64,000 bases of DNA from Caldilineaceae bacterium (GTDB taxonomy: Bacteria; Chloroflexota; Anaerolineae; Caldilineales; Caldilineaceae), in NCBI GenBank assembly GCA_026645575.1, contig JAPKMW010000007.1, forward strand, positions 124,001 to 188,000, in the 5' to 3' direction. The notes under the pieces are model-generated. The model saw nothing but the letters and a program-made list of their open reading frames with translations. It had not been told where the DNA came from and ran no database searches. The position numbers and the translations under genes were made by a program. The first letter of the stretch is position 1. Each line of letters begins with the position of its first letter. Of this stretch, positions 56,898-64,000 are shown in pieces.

Positions 56898-57767
56898 ATG
56901 GCTGAATCACCGGCGCATAAGTTTGGTCAAGTGATTGGTGGCTTGTTGGAAGCGGTTGTCCAGCCGCCGCTGGCGCATTTTTGTGAACGGCATGCCTTGT
57001 ATTTGGATTATCAGTTGCAAAAGCGATCCGTACGCCGCGGACGCAAAGTCAGTTGGGAAGATCCGTATGGCAATCTGCACGATCTTGATTTTGTCATTGA
57101 ACGCGGGGGTAGTGACCAGAAATTAGGCCAGCCGGTGGCCTTTATTGAAGTGGCCTGGCGCCGGTATACCAAGCATTCACGCAACAAAGCCCAAGAAATT
57201 CAAGGGGCAATTTTGCCGCTGGCAGAGCGCTATAAATGGAATAACTCATTTTTAGGCGTCGTTTTGGCTGGTGAATTTACCGCAACCTCGCTGGATCAAC
57301 TGCGTTCGCTGGGGTTCCATGTCCTCTATTTTCCCTATGCAACCTTAGTTGCTGCCTTTGCCGCGGTCGCTATTGATATCCGCTTTGATGAAGAGACTGC
57401 CGATGAGGAATTCCGTCGCGTGGCCAATCTGATTGTCGCCGCGCCGCCTGAAACGCTCCAGCGCATAAAAGCCCATTTGATCGAAGCGAATGCGACCCAA
57501 ATCGCGACCTTTTTTGCTGCGCTTGAAGCGCGCTTTGGTCGATCCATTCACCGGGTCCAGATTATTCCTCTGTACGGACGCATCAATGAGTTTGCGACCC
57601 TAGATTCTGCCCTACAATTTCTCGACGCCCATCCCATATATGAAGGCTCCGGTGAATTTCGGAAGTATGAAGTCAGGGTTGAATTTTCGGATGGCGACAA
57701 AGTGGAAGCCTCGTTGAAGACCAAGCAAAGCGTCCGCGAATTTTTGAACTTGATTGCCATGCAGTGA
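56898..57767 (+). CDS. Putative type II restriction endonuclease, PD-(D/E)XK-like
   Basis: A 289-residue protein. HDLDFVIERGG (Asp62/Asp64) and, about 20 residues later, PVAFIEVAWRRYTKHSRNKAQEIQG look like the D...ExK core of PD-(D/E)XK nucleases, with Glu84-x-Ala86 in place of ExK and basic residues (Arg88, Lys92, Lys97) nearby that might substitute. It forms an operon with the methyltransferase. The C-terminal third, ending KTKQSVREFLNLIAMQ, may bind DNA. The target sequence cannot be deduced. The context makes restriction the leading role; sequence motifs alone give moderate support. Confidence 0.68.
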   Translation: MAESPAHKFGQVIGGLLEAVVQPPLAHFCERHALYLDYQLQKRSVRRGRKVSWEDPYGNLHDLDFVIERGGSDQKLGQPVAFIEVAWRRYTKHSRNKAQEIQGAILPLAERYKWNNSFLGVVLAGEFTATSLDQLRSLGFHVLYFPYATLVAAFAAVAIDIRFDEETADEEFRRVANLIVAAPPETLQRIKAHLIEANATQIATFFAALEARFGRSIHRVQIIPLYGRINEFATLDSALQFLDAHPIYEGSGEFRKYEVRVEFSDGDKVEASLKTKQSVREFLNLIAMQ

Positions 57768-57926
57768 GTGGCGCGCAACCATCGGCTGCCCTTCTCCTGA
57801 CCGCAAACACAACAGCGGATTCAGTGAGCAACCGATGGTTTGCCAGCGTACTGGAAACGAAGCGAATGGGGGGCGCAAAGCGTTGATCCGTCGTAGGCCC
57901 GCACCGCCATGAAAATCCGCTGCTGC

Positions 57927-58934
57927 CTACATCCGTTGTTGTGTCTTGTTCACCAGGTCGATGAGGGCGGTCATATAGCCAATGGCATAGGCGCGACCGC
58001 GGTGGCCCCAGCGGGTGTCATCGATCATGTCTGGCACATGATCGTCGATGAGGAAACCCGTAAAGCCATTCTCCTTGAGCGCTTTCATCACTTCAAATTT
58101 GTCAAAGTTGCCTTCATTGATAAAGCACTCGGTAAAGTTATCTGCTTCGCCCACTACATCCCGGAAATGGACGTACAGGAGCTTGCCGCGCGGGGCGAAG
58201 TAGCGGATGCCCCGTAGCACATTCTCCATACCGCCCATCTCCGACCAGCAGCCGGTGCAGAAGTTGAGGCCGAGATGGGGGCTGTCGATGGTGTCGGTCA
58301 TCCGTTTGAAGCCCTCAAAGTTGCGAAAGATGCGGGCAACGCCACCCAGCGACTCAACGGGCGGGTCGTCGGGATGCACGGCAAAGGTCACGCCCACCTC
58401 CTCCGCCACCGGCAACACCTGCGCCATGTAGTAGGTGAAGTTCGCCCACATCTCCTCTTCGGTGAAGACGCGCCCGTGCGTAAGTTGATCCGCCGGGTGG
58501 TCCGCCAGCGTGAAGCGGCGAGCCGAGGCGCCGCCCCGCCGCTTGGCGCGCGGTTCGGTACTCCAAACGCCACTCGGCATCCAGTGAATGCCCAGGATCG
58601 GAATGCCGGCGCGACCCATGTTGCGGATGGTGTTCTGCATGTGGGCAATCTGCTCATCGCGACCGGGCAGACCCAGCATCACCTTATCGTAGAAGGGAAT
58701 TGGCACATTTTCCAGCGACATCAGGCGCAGGCCATGCTGTTCGACCTTCTTGCGGGCCGCCAGCAGATCTTCATATTCCCACTGCGCTTCCCCGGGAAAG
58801 CTGGCCGTGTTCAGTTGGATGTCTTGCGCCCCCAGTTGGGCAATATAGGTGAGCATATCAGCGGAAGGCTCGCGGAACTGGCCGAGCGCAATGCGGATTT
58901 CCTTGGGCATACTGTCGAGTAAACGAGCGGTCAT
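57927..58934 (-). CDS. uxuA: Mannonate dehydratase family protein
   Basis: A 335-residue TIM-barrel protein matching UxuA, which converts D-mannonate to 2-keto-3-deoxygluconate. Characteristic blocks are visible: GIHWMPSGVWST, VHPDDPPVESLGGVARIFRNFEGFKR, LNFCTGCWSEMG, YVHFRDVVG, and LIDDHVPDMIDD with the GHRGRAYAIGYM tail; the His/Cys/Asp residues of these form the metal site. RBS GGAG precedes MTARLLDS. It is the last gene of a minus-strand sugar-acid module, though a 220-bp gap with a hairpin separates it from the SDR gene. Confidence 0.85.
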   Translation of the reverse strand: MTARLLDSMPKEIRIALGQFREPSADMLTYIAQLGAQDIQLNTASFPGEAQWEYEDLLAARKKVEQHGLRLMSLENVPIPFYDKVMLGLPGRDEQIAHMQNTIRNMGRAGIPILGIHWMPSGVWSTEPRAKRRGGASARRFTLADHPADQLTHGRVFTEEEMWANFTYYMAQVLPVAEEVGVTFAVHPDDPPVESLGGVARIFRNFEGFKRMTDTIDSPHLGLNFCTGCWSEMGGMENVLRGIRYFAPRGKLLYVHFRDVVGEADNFTECFINEGNFDKFEVMKALKENGFTGFLIDDHVPDMIDDTRWGHRGRAYAIGYMTALIDLVNKTQQRM

Positions 58935-59000
58935 ACAGTTTCTCCAATCTTTGACGATAGGGTGTTGTTGATGAAGTCATGATCGGTGGAAACGTCCCAG

Positions 59001-59081
59001 CCATATCACCGCGGATCCTATGATTCGCAAATCACGCTAGGGGAAAAAGATTCGCTAATTCCTGGATTCGCGGTGATATGG
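59001..59081. repeat. Hairpin with CCATATCACCGCG arms
   Basis: Arms 59001-59013 and 59069-59081 pair perfectly; the interior shares GATTCGC words with 15310-15358. It lies between the SDR and uxuA genes. Confidence 0.65.
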
Positions 59082-59156
59082 GCCAGACGATACAACCCAT
59101 CAAGACTTCGTTGACAAAACAATTAGGGTGTTGTTGATCAAGGCAGCTATGGACTG

Positions 59157-59909
59157 TTACGGCGTTTCAATCACCGAAGTGAGGCCGCCATCGACAACGA
59201 CATAGGTGCCGGTCATATAGGCCGAAAGGTCGGATGCCAGAAAGAGCGCCACGTTGGCAATATCTTCCGGCTGACCATTCCGCCGCAGAATACAGTGCTG
59301 AGCAATCTGCTGGCGTTGTTCCGGCGTGACATCTTTCCACAAACCAGTTTCGACGGCGCCGGGCAGGATGGCATTGACCCGCAGCGTCGGCGCATGGTCA
59401 ATGGCAAGGGAGCGGGTGAGGGCCAGCACGCCCCCCTTTGCCGCCTGATAGGCCGAAGCATTCGCATAGCCACGAATTGAATGCACCGAGCCGGTGATGA
59501 TCATCACCCCGCCGCCGTCGGCCAGCATCCGGGGGACAGCGCAGTGGGCGATCATCCAGGTCGCTTTCAGGCAGATGGCAATCGTCCAATCCCAGTCGGC
59601 CTCGCTGATTTCGGGCGCCGTCCCGCCGATGGAAGCGGCGGCGTTGCTATGAATAATATCAAGGCGGCCATAGTGCTGGTAGGCAGCGTCGATCATGGCG
59701 CGCACTTGCTCCATTTTGCCCACATCGGTCTGGATAAAAACGCTATCGCCGCCAGCCGCACGAACCGCATCGACCGTCGCCTGGCCGTCCTCAACATTCA
59801 CATCGACCACAACCACTTTTGCGCCTTCACGGGCAAAGAGGTGGGCCGTTGCCCGACCAATGCCCGATCCGGCGCCGGTAATCAAGGCAACTTTGTTTGC
59901 CAGTAGCAT
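59157..59909 (-). CDS. SDR family NAD(P)-dependent oxidoreductase
   Basis: A 250-residue classical short-chain dehydrogenase. TGAGSGIGRA (residues 11-20) binds the cofactor, NAAAS is the NNAG-like motif, IITGSVHS holds the catalytic Ser, and YQAAKGG the Tyr/Lys pair. The Asp after strand two (VVVDVNV) favours NAD. The start MLLANKVALI has GAGGAA upstream, while the longer frame has none. The neighbours suggest sugar-acid or hydroxy-acid oxidation, for example a fructuronate/mannonate-type step, but SDR substrates cannot be read from sequence. Confidence 0.88.
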   Translation of the reverse strand: MLLANKVALITGAGSGIGRATAHLFAREGAKVVVVDVNVEDGQATVDAVRAAGGDSVFIQTDVGKMEQVRAMIDAAYQHYGRLDIIHSNAAASIGGTAPEISEADWDWTIAICLKATWMIAHCAVPRMLADGGGVMIITGSVHSIRGYANASAYQAAKGGVLALTRSLAIDHAPTLRVNAILPGAVETGLWKDVTPEQRQQIAQHCILRRNGQPEDIANVALFLASDLSAYMTGTYVVVDGGLTSVIETP

Positions 59910-60048
59910 AGCTCTTGTTTCCTCGAAGAAAAATGTTCGTAACGATTCTGCCAACGATTGACAGACGCGGATTCGGGTGACGCGGATTTTGATTGTACAG
60001 GAAGCTAATCCGCGTCACTCAAATCCGCGTCTGTACCCTCTCATCGCA

Positions 60049-61032
60049 TCAAGCCACAAGATAAAGCGGTTCCAGCCCGGCGGCAAGGCGATCCACATTG
60101 TCGGCGCAACACTGGGCGCGTTTGCGCGAGGTGCCGTCGGTGGTGCCGGCGGTGTGGGGCATGGTGATGACGTTGGGCAGATGAAAGAGGGGCGCGCTGA
60201 CATCCGGTGGCTCCTGGCTAAAGGCATCCAACCCGGCGCCGCCCAGTTTGCCGGCCAGCAGCGCTCTTTCCAATGCCGCTTCATCGACCAGCGCACCACG
60301 CGCGACATTGATCAAAAAGGCGTCCGGTTTCATCAAAGCCAGGCGGCTGGCGTCAATGATGTGGTGGGTCTCCACGTTGAGGTGCAGGTGAAGCGAAAGA
60401 ATGTCCACCTCTGCCACAACGCGATCCAGATCCGCTGGCGTGCCGACAAACTCCAAACCATACGTTTGCACTTCGGCGGCGCTGACTTCGCGCACATCAA
60501 TGGCCGAGAGGCGCAACCCAAAGGCTTTGGCCCGTTTTGCCAGTTCGATCCCGCTGGCGCCAAAGCCGATAATACCGAGACGCAAGCCTTCTAGCTCCCG
60601 TCCCAGCGGTTCATACAACTTGCCCTGTTGGAGATTGGCCTGGGCCACCGGATACTTGCGCGCCAACATCAGAATAAACATCATGGCACATTCGGCCAGC
60701 GCCGTAGCGCTAAAGGGGCCGGGACAATTGGCCACCGGCATCCCTTTGGCGCGCCAATACGCCAGGTCAAAATGGTCCAGCCCCGTCCCCAGCACTTGCC
60801 AGAGCTTGGCAGAACCGGCCACATCGAGCATTTCGCGCGTACCGGCTGAACCACCGTGGTCGATCACCACATCAACATCAGCAAATTGGGGCGCCAGCGG
60901 TTGGCTTCTATCCAAAATCCGCAGGTTGTGCCGATCCCCAATCGCCGCCACCACATCTTCGCCCCAAGGCGTAAAGAGTTCCGGGCGCACCGGGTGGGTG
61001 AGAAAGAGAACGTTGAGGCGTTTGGTTGTCAT
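60049..61032 (-). CDS. D-isomer 2-hydroxyacid dehydrogenase
   Basis: A 327-residue NAD-dependent dehydrogenase. The Rossmann loop LGIIGFGASGIELAKRA is near residue 150, followed by SAIDVRE, the Asp of which favours NAD. NVARGALVDEAAL carries the catalytic Arg region, and MPHTAGTTDGTSRKRA the catalytic His. The start MTTKRLNVL has AAGGAA upstream; the longer frame runs into a tandem-word hairpin. It would reduce a 2-keto acid or glyoxylate-like product, fitting beside an HpaI-type aldolase that releases such products. Confidence 0.88.
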   Translation of the reverse strand: MTTKRLNVLFLTHPVRPELFTPWGEDVVAAIGDRHNLRILDRSQPLAPQFADVDVVIDHGGSAGTREMLDVAGSAKLWQVLGTGLDHFDLAYWRAKGMPVANCPGPFSATALAECAMMFILMLARKYPVAQANLQQGKLYEPLGRELEGLRLGIIGFGASGIELAKRAKAFGLRLSAIDVREVSAAEVQTYGLEFVGTPADLDRVVAEVDILSLHLHLNVETHHIIDASRLALMKPDAFLINVARGALVDEAALERALLAGKLGGAGLDAFSQEPPDVSAPLFHLPNVITMPHTAGTTDGTSRKRAQCCADNVDRLAAGLEPLYLVA

Positions 61033-61039
61033 GAGCAAT

Positions 61040-61105
61040 TCCTTGACAAGGTGACAGGGTAACAGGTGACAAGGTGAAGGGGTGACATCGCCTAACTTCA
61101 CCTTG
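61040..61105. repeat. Hairpin built from tandem GGTGACA words, copy 3
   Basis: TTGACAAGGTGACAGGG... and the downstream CTTCACCTTGTC pair, between the dehydrogenase start and aldolase stop. Related to 34283-34359 and 37319-37397. Confidence 0.55.
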
Positions 61106-61110
61106 TCTGT

Positions 61111-61872
61111 TTATTTGTGAAAGGCCGCCACAGCGGTACGCGCCGCCCCCACGAGCAGATGATAGTCCGTGCTATAGCTCAACATGGTGTAACCCTCGGC
61201 GCGGCGCTGGTGCAGTTGATCAACGTTGCCGACGCCCATGCCGATGGCGACGCCGTGGCGTTGACCGATGGCGAGGGCGCGCTGGTAGATCGCCTCCACT
61301 TCAGGAAACGGTTGGTGAAAGGGGTTCAGCCCCAGCGCGAGACAGAGGTCAAAGGGGCCAAAGTAGAGTGCATCCACGCCCGGCACGGCGGCAATTGCCG
61401 CTAGATTTTCCACCGCCTCGCGCGTCTCAATGATAAGGACGACCAGGAGATTGTCGTTGGCTCGTTGGAAGTAATCTTCATTGTCAAAGGTATAGCGCGA
61501 GGCCCGCAAGGCGCCGAAACTGCGCGTTCCCTGCGGCGGGTAGCGGGTGGCGCGCACAATCGCCGCCGCTTCCTCTGCCGTCTTGACCAGCGGCACGACA
61601 ATGCCCAGCGCACCCATATCCAGCGCCCGCTGACTATAGACCGGATTGGCCGACGGCACGCGAACCAGGGGAATCGTCTCGCTGCCGTTGAGCGCCATCA
61701 ACATCTGTTGGACTTCGGCGGCGTCGAGGGCGTTGTGTTCCGTCTCGATCACTAGCCAGTCAAAGCCGGCGTGGGCCAGCAATTCGGCAACATTGGGGCT
61801 GCCCAACCCCAAAAAACAACCCAACGTTGCTTCACGGGCCAGCAATTTCTGGCGAACATGGTTAGTGCGCAT
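61111..61872 (-). CDS. HpcH/HpaI family aldolase
   Basis: A 253-residue class II pyruvate aldolase-like protein. WLVIETEHNALD is the N-terminal family block, IIETREAVENLAAIAAVPGVDALYFGPFDL provides the metal ligands Glu (IET) and Asp (FDL), and the Arg in TRYPPQG binds the pyruvate enolate. It would cleave a 2-keto-3-deoxy sugar acid into pyruvate and an aldehyde. Strong RBS AAGGAG. It pairs logically with the mannonate dehydratase, whose product is such a keto acid. Confidence 0.88.
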   Translation of the reverse strand: MRTNHVRQKLLAREATLGCFLGLGSPNVAELLAHAGFDWLVIETEHNALDAAEVQQMLMALNGSETIPLVRVPSANPVYSQRALDMGALGIVVPLVKTAEEAAAIVRATRYPPQGTRSFGALRASRYTFDNEDYFQRANDNLLVVLIIETREAVENLAAIAAVPGVDALYFGPFDLCLALGLNPFHQPFPEVEAIYQRALAIGQRHGVAIGMGVGNVDQLHQRRAEGYTMLSYSTDYHLLVGAARTAVAAFHK

Positions 61873-61929
61873 CAGTTTAGCTCCTTACCCAATCCCAGTC
61901 GATTTTAATTGTCATTTTCGTTCTCCTGA

Positions 61930-62724
61930 TTACGAACTGGGCCGCCGGCGCGGTTTGAAAGGCTGGATAATCGCCAGCCGTTCGGGCGTCAATCGGGCGA
62001 CCAGTTCGGCGGAGGGTTCATAGCCAAAGCGGTGGGCATACATGGCCGGCACGTAACGGATGGTGATCATCCGGCGCTGACCAGGGTTGATGCGCTGGGC
62101 CGAGCCGTGACACAGGGCGTCGTTAAAGAGCAAGGCATCCCCCGCCTTGAGGTGAACTTCCACAGCGCCGATAAGCTGTTCGCCTGAACCCTGGCTGATG
62201 CCGCCGCGGCGATCCTGTTGGGGATGAGGGAAGTCAGACTTGTGGCTGCCGGGGATGACCACCGTAGCGCCGTCGCCCGGCCCCACATCGGTCAAGGGGG
62301 CCAGCAGCGAGAGCATACTACAGACCCATTGACCATTGCGTCGTCCACTGCGCACATGGTGATCCACATTGTGACCGCCTGAATGGACGCCAATGTAACC
62401 GCCGGACTCGCGCACGTTGATGAAAATTTCGTAGATGTAGGGTTTGGTGCTGGGGCCAAGATAGTGGCGTGCCTGTGCGATCCAGGCGGGATGGTCGATC
62501 AGCCGCTCAAAAATCTCGCCGCCCTCGATAATATCTTGCAGGTTGATGCCGTCAATGCCGCCATAGGATTGGGTGTAGACATTGCCGAACCACTGGCCGG
62601 TCTGCAACGGCGGCAGGGCGTCGATCCAGGCGTTGAGCGCGGCCAGATGGTCGCGCTCCAGCGCCTGGGGGATGACGGTGTACCCTTGCAGGTCGAAGAG
62701 ATACTCATCCATCGGTGTCAGCAT
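61930..62724 (-). CDS. Phytanoyl-CoA dioxygenase (PhyH) family protein
   Basis: A 264-residue PhyH protein. GGYIGVHSGGHNVDHHVRS replaces the usual WHxD with a His-rich segment (candidate HxD: HNVDHH, unusual spacing), and ALCHGSAQRINPGQRRM gives the distal His and Arg. The ligand arrangement is therefore less certain than in the other six. It lies 57 bp upstream of the aldolase gene in the same direction and is likely co-transcribed with it. Confidence 0.77.
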   Translation of the reverse strand: MLTPMDEYLFDLQGYTVIPQALERDHLAALNAWIDALPPLQTGQWFGNVYTQSYGGIDGINLQDIIEGGEIFERLIDHPAWIAQARHYLGPSTKPYIYEIFINVRESGGYIGVHSGGHNVDHHVRSGRRNGQWVCSMLSLLAPLTDVGPGDGATVVIPGSHKSDFPHPQQDRRGGISQGSGEQLIGAVEVHLKAGDALLFNDALCHGSAQRINPGQRRMITIRYVPAMYAHRFGYEPSAELVARLTPERLAIIQPFKPRRRPSS

Positions 62725-62809
62725 ACACGAGCATTCCTTTCTGTCAAAGCAAATCTATCGGCTTATCAACTGCTGGTCATGAAAAAGAGAGTTGTCCTCC
62801 TGGCACAGT

Positions 62810-64000
62810 TTACGGCAACGGCTCTTTGTAACGCTCAAGCAGTAGCTCGATCACGGTTGCACATGACCAGTTGTAATCTGGAAAGCCGATTGCCTGGTGC
62901 GCATCCCAGCCCAGGCCCGTGGCCGAATTATAGTTTTCATGTAACCACGGTGTACGCAAGAACAACGCGAGAATGCGATCAGCCGTGGCTTCGGCTTCGG
63001 CCTGGTAGCCGTTGTGCCAGAGAAGCTGAATCATCCAGTAGACAAAGTGCGGCCAGATGCGGCCACGCCAGTAGCCATTCGGGTCATACGTCGGGTCGTC
63101 GTAGGAGACGCTGGGAAAGGGTTTTTCGCCAAAGAATTCGTTGGGGTTCAGCATGTGTTGTTCGATGATTCTGTGGATCTCAGCCTGGGGGAGGGGCACG
63201 CCGGCCCACAGCGGGAGGAACATGTTGGGGGTTTTCACCCGACTGAACGGTTCGTTGGTTCCCACCTTGACATCATAGAACATGGCATCCTGCGGGAAGT
63301 ACATGACCTCAACAATTTGTTGCCCCAACGCTGCTGCTTGCGCTTGCCAAGCGGTCGCCTCCTCTGGCAGATGCAAGGTGTGCGCAATGGCGGCCAGACA
63401 CTTTAGCTCCATGACGATAAAGGCGTTTAAATCCGGGGACTCCAGGCCGTAGATCCATTCGTTGCCTTGCGGACGGCCATAGACCGGGTCAAAGCGGGGC
63501 GAATTATCCGCGATCTGGCCGGCGTTGTAATACTGTGCCAACCCGCGTGCTGAACTGTGGTATTTCAACCAGAAACGAAGCTGCGCCGCCAGGCTTGGGT
63601 AAACTTGTGCGAGCCAGTCACGGTCTTGGCTCACCTGATAGGTGGACCAGGCGGCCCAAGTCATAATCGGCGCCTGCCCTTCGCCGGCGCGGTGGGTGTC
63701 GCACAGCGTGCCGGGCATGGCGCCACGGGGGCTGCGGTTGTCAGCAAAACAGGCAATCGCCTCTTGCGCCAACTGCGGCGCAAATTCGCGCGCGCCGACA
63801 CAGCTAAAGGCCGTATCCCAAAAGAAGGCAATCGCCAGATGATGTTTCGTCGTCCACGGGATGTGTCGTTGCCCGGTATAGCCGCCCTCGCCTTGGATAA
63901 ACAAGCTGTTCAGCGTGGTAATCGCATGGACATAGAGGCGCTGATAGCGCTCCTGCGCATATTTCGGCGGCAGCGCAGGCGCCCGATTCAGTATGGCCTT
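62810..64000 (-). CDS. GH63-like glycoside hydrolase, partial (5' end beyond window)
   Basis: The frame is open to the right edge, encoding at least 396 residues from KAILNRAPALPPKYAQERYQ onwards; the true start lies outside. The visible part is an (alpha/alpha)6-barrel of the GH63/mannosylglycerate-hydrolase type: FWDTAFSCVGAREFAP, GAMPGTLCDT, GLESPDLNAFIV, NPNGYWRGRIWP-like (DPNGYWRGRIWP) and NYNSATGLG. GH63-type enzymes release alpha-linked sugars, including sugar-glycerate conjugates. Its place upstream of PhyH and aldolase genes suggests it frees a sugar-acid conjugate. Confidence 0.8.
   Translation of the reverse strand, partial: KAILNRAPALPPKYAQERYQRLYVHAITTLNSLFIQGEGGYTGQRHIPWTTKHHLAIAFFWDTAFSCVGAREFAPQLAQEAIACFADNRSPRGAMPGTLCDTHRAGEGQAPIMTWAAWSTYQVSQDRDWLAQVYPSLAAQLRFWLKYHSSARGLAQYYNAGQIADNSPRFDPVYGRPQGNEWIYGLESPDLNAFIVMELKCLAAIAHTLHLPEEATAWQAQAAALGQQIVEVMYFPQDAMFYDVKVGTNEPFSRVKTPNMFLPLWAGVPLPQAEIHRIIEQHMLNPNEFFGEKPFPSVSYDDPTYDPNGYWRGRIWPHFVYWMIQLLWHNGYQAEAEATADRILALFLRTPWLHENYNSATGLGWDAHQAIGFPDYNWSCATVIELLLERYKEPLP

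Overview
The window reads as a chromosomal segment of a moderately GC-rich, saccharolytic, aerobic bacterium, most likely a Chloroflexota of the Caldilinea/Anaerolineae type. That assignment is inference from gene content: Tat-exported lipoprotein sugar-binding proteins with Ala/Pro-rich linkers, seven PhyH-family dioxygenases, enolase-superfamily dehydratases, an MlrC-like M81 peptidase, Gfo/Idh/MocA dehydrogenases and a giant TIR/CHAT/STAND protein. There is no rRNA gene here, and I saw no tRNA gene, CRISPR array or transposase.

Layout. 0-3.6 kb: a VanX-like D-Ala-D-Ala dipeptidase (-) and a secreted clostripain-like peptidase (+), closed by a 30-bp-arm hairpin. 3.6-12.4 kb (-): a sugar-uptake locus (GH36 alpha-galactosidase, two paralogous family-1 binding proteins, two permeases, two paralogous PhyH dioxygenases). 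12.6-20.5 kb: a GntR/FCD regulator, M24 peptidase, OsmC protein, M81 peptidase, then three PhyH enzymes around an enolase-superfamily enzyme (+). 20.6-32 kb: class V and class III aminotransferases, a PQQ-type sugar dehydrogenase with an N-terminal CxxCH/EF-hand module, a cyclase/formamidase, a ceramidase-like protein, an FMN reductase, an FAD amine oxidase, and an inserted ATPase + DUF4276 pair next to a truncated PPOX gene. 32.5-45.9 kb (+): a long catabolic array with a peptide-type ABC transporter, a divergent M19 dipeptidase, an Lpl-type sugar ABC transporter, two Gfo/Idh dehydrogenases, a sialate-O-acetylesterase-like hydrolase and a second enolase-superfamily enzyme. 46-48.5 kb (-): a glycosidase-like TIM-barrel protein and another PhyH.

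48.5-57.8 kb is an accessory/defence island: a DUF104-PIN toxin-antitoxin pair, a 1465-residue TIR-CHAT-STAND-TPR protein, a small conserved gene with a frameshifted HNH-endonuclease remnant, and a DNA methyltransferase + PD-(D/E)XK nuclease pair. A 160-bp promoter cassette containing an extended -10 and a leaderless ATG is duplicated on both sides of the small gene, and a palindromic 18-20 bp word occurs seven times around it. 57.9-64 kb (-) is a sugar-acid module (GH63-like hydrolase running off the right edge, PhyH, HpaI aldolase, 2-hydroxyacid dehydrogenase, SDR, mannonate dehydratase).

Intergenic gaps between operon members are often filled by hairpins built from tandem short words; related hairpins recur in distant gaps, which suggests dispersed non-coding repeat families. 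All functions are read from sequence motifs without database searches.
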